A stretch of 38,203 nucleotides of DNA. It comes from a virus. Of this stretch, positions 37,682 through 38,203 are shown in pieces. A model generated the notes under the pieces. The model worked only from the letters and a program-made list of their open reading frames with translations. It ran no database searches and was not told the origin of the DNA. The translations under genes were made by a program, and so were the position numbers. Numbering within the stretch: the stretch's first letter is position 1; the number at the start of each line of letters is the position of its first letter. The stretch spans positions 1 to 38,203 of the IMG/VR virus record IMGVR_UViG_3300017968_000022. The stretch is one strand, 5' to 3'.

Positions 37682-38203
37682 TGAGTCAAATACAAAGACA
37701 AGATAATTTATTTTCAGCAGAAGACTGGAAGGTAGTTTATAGAACATTTAATCAGGCAGACTTTACTGCATATGATTATGACACAATCAGAACTGCCATG
37801 CTAGATTATATTCAGGTCAACTACCCAGAAGATTTCAACGACTATATTCAGTCAAGTGAATTTATTGCCATCATTGACCTGTTGGCATTTTTAGGACAAA
37901 GTTTAGCATTTAGAACTGATTTGAATTCTCGAGAAAACTTTTTTGACACTGCTGAAAGACGAGAAAGCATATTAAGACTAGCAAAATTAATCAACTACCA
38001 GCCCAAAAGAAATGTTCCTGCCAGAGGAATTCTCAAAGTCAACAAAATTAGAACAACTGAACCAATAACAGATTCTGAAGGTACTGCACTAGACAATAAA
38101 AATGTTGTCTGGAATGATCCAAACAATCCCGACTGGTATGATCAATGGTTGTCTGTGATAAACACAGCGTTTAGTTCTACAAATCAATTTGGAGATCCAT
38201 ACA
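37681..38203 (+). CDS. gp6: Baseplate wedge protein, gp6-like (partial, C-terminus off the right edge)
   Basis: N-terminal 174 residues of a gp6-type wedge protein: MSQIQRQDNLFSAEDWKVVY, FTAYDYDTIRTAMLDYIQVN, SSEFIAIIDLLAFLGQSLAF and RRESILRLAKLINYQPKRNV. This is the conserved gp6/J-like start (an FTA..D..T.R..M.DYI pattern followed by a helix and the R(R)ESI.RLAK..NY segment). It is coupled to gp25 by TAATG, the order seen in marine relatives. The frame is open to the last base. Confidence 0.92.
   Translation, partial: MSQIQRQDNLFSAEDWKVVYRTFNQADFTAYDYDTIRTAMLDYIQVNYPEDFNDYIQSSEFIAIIDLLAFLGQSLAFRTDLNSRENFFDTAERRESILRLAKLINYQPKRNVPARGILKVNKIRTTEPITDSEGTALDNKNVVWNDPNNPDWYDQWLSVINTAFSSTNQFGDPY

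Noticed and set aside
1-38203. tRNA genes, insertion sequences, attachment sites and integrase genes.
   Set aside because: No T-loop-type sequences, transposase or integrase motifs or terminal repeats were noticed. A systematic tRNA scan was not possible by eye.

Overview
The window is a 38 kb piece of an AT-rich, tightly packed, tailed-phage genome of the T4-like marine myovirus type (the group that infects picocyanobacteria and SAR11-like bacteria). The evidence is a near-complete set of T4 virion homologues: tail tube gp19, sheath gp18, neck gp13 and gp14, sheath stabiliser gp15, capsid gp23 with scaffold gp22, protease gp21 and core gp67, portal gp20, baseplate gp26, gp48, gp53, gp5, gp25 and gp6. 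Beside them lie the T4 replication and transcription genes gp46, gp47 and gp55 (late sigma factor) and a gp1-like dNMP kinase. No photosynthesis genes, tRNAs, insertion sequences or CRISPR arrays were seen, so the host cannot be fixed from this window.

Layout. 1-5.4 kb (mostly minus): tail tube, sheath, an HNH-like gene (plus), dNMP kinase, gp13. 5.4-9.2 kb (plus): gp14, gp15, Nudix hydrolase, an orphan. 9.2-18.1 kb (minus): a fibre-like protein, then the head operon gp67-gp21-gp22-gp23, two small genes and portal gp20. 18.1-22.3 kb: a 1005-residue tape-measure candidate (minus) diverging from a gp26-like gene (plus) that appears to use a programmed -1 frameshift. 22.3-25.2 kb: FkbM-like methyltransferase, a 584-bp gene-free and probably RNA-coding stretch, a PD-(D/E)XK nuclease and a very AT-rich orphan. 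25.2-29.9 kb (minus): a ferritin-like small protein, a 2OG-Fe(II) oxygenase, gp46, gp47, gp55. 30.0-35.0 kb (plus): gp48, gp53, an 818-residue hub candidate, gp5 spike. 35.0-37.1 kb (minus): SpeD-like enzyme, small membrane protein, two hypotheticals, ClpP-like protease. 37.3 kb to the end (plus): gp25 and the start of gp6.

Regulation can be read from the sequence. Structural and accessory genes carry a T4-type late element, (TA)TAAATA, recognised by gp55 in T4. Nucleotide metabolism, recombination, the sigma gene itself and a few small genes carry host-type sigma70 promoters (TTGACA, 16-19 nt, TATAAT-like). Many late elements sit only 5-9 nt before an ATG with no ribosome binding site, which predicts leaderless or nearly leaderless late mRNAs. 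A second class has the element further upstream and a clear AGGAG-type site.

The most interesting points are: the frameshifted gp26-like gene, which together with the divergent tape measure looks like a classical tail-assembly-chaperone system; the leaderless late-promoter architecture, including a perfect palindrome serving two genes; the unexplained structured 584-bp region; and a SpeD homologue with a changed residue at its self-cleavage site.
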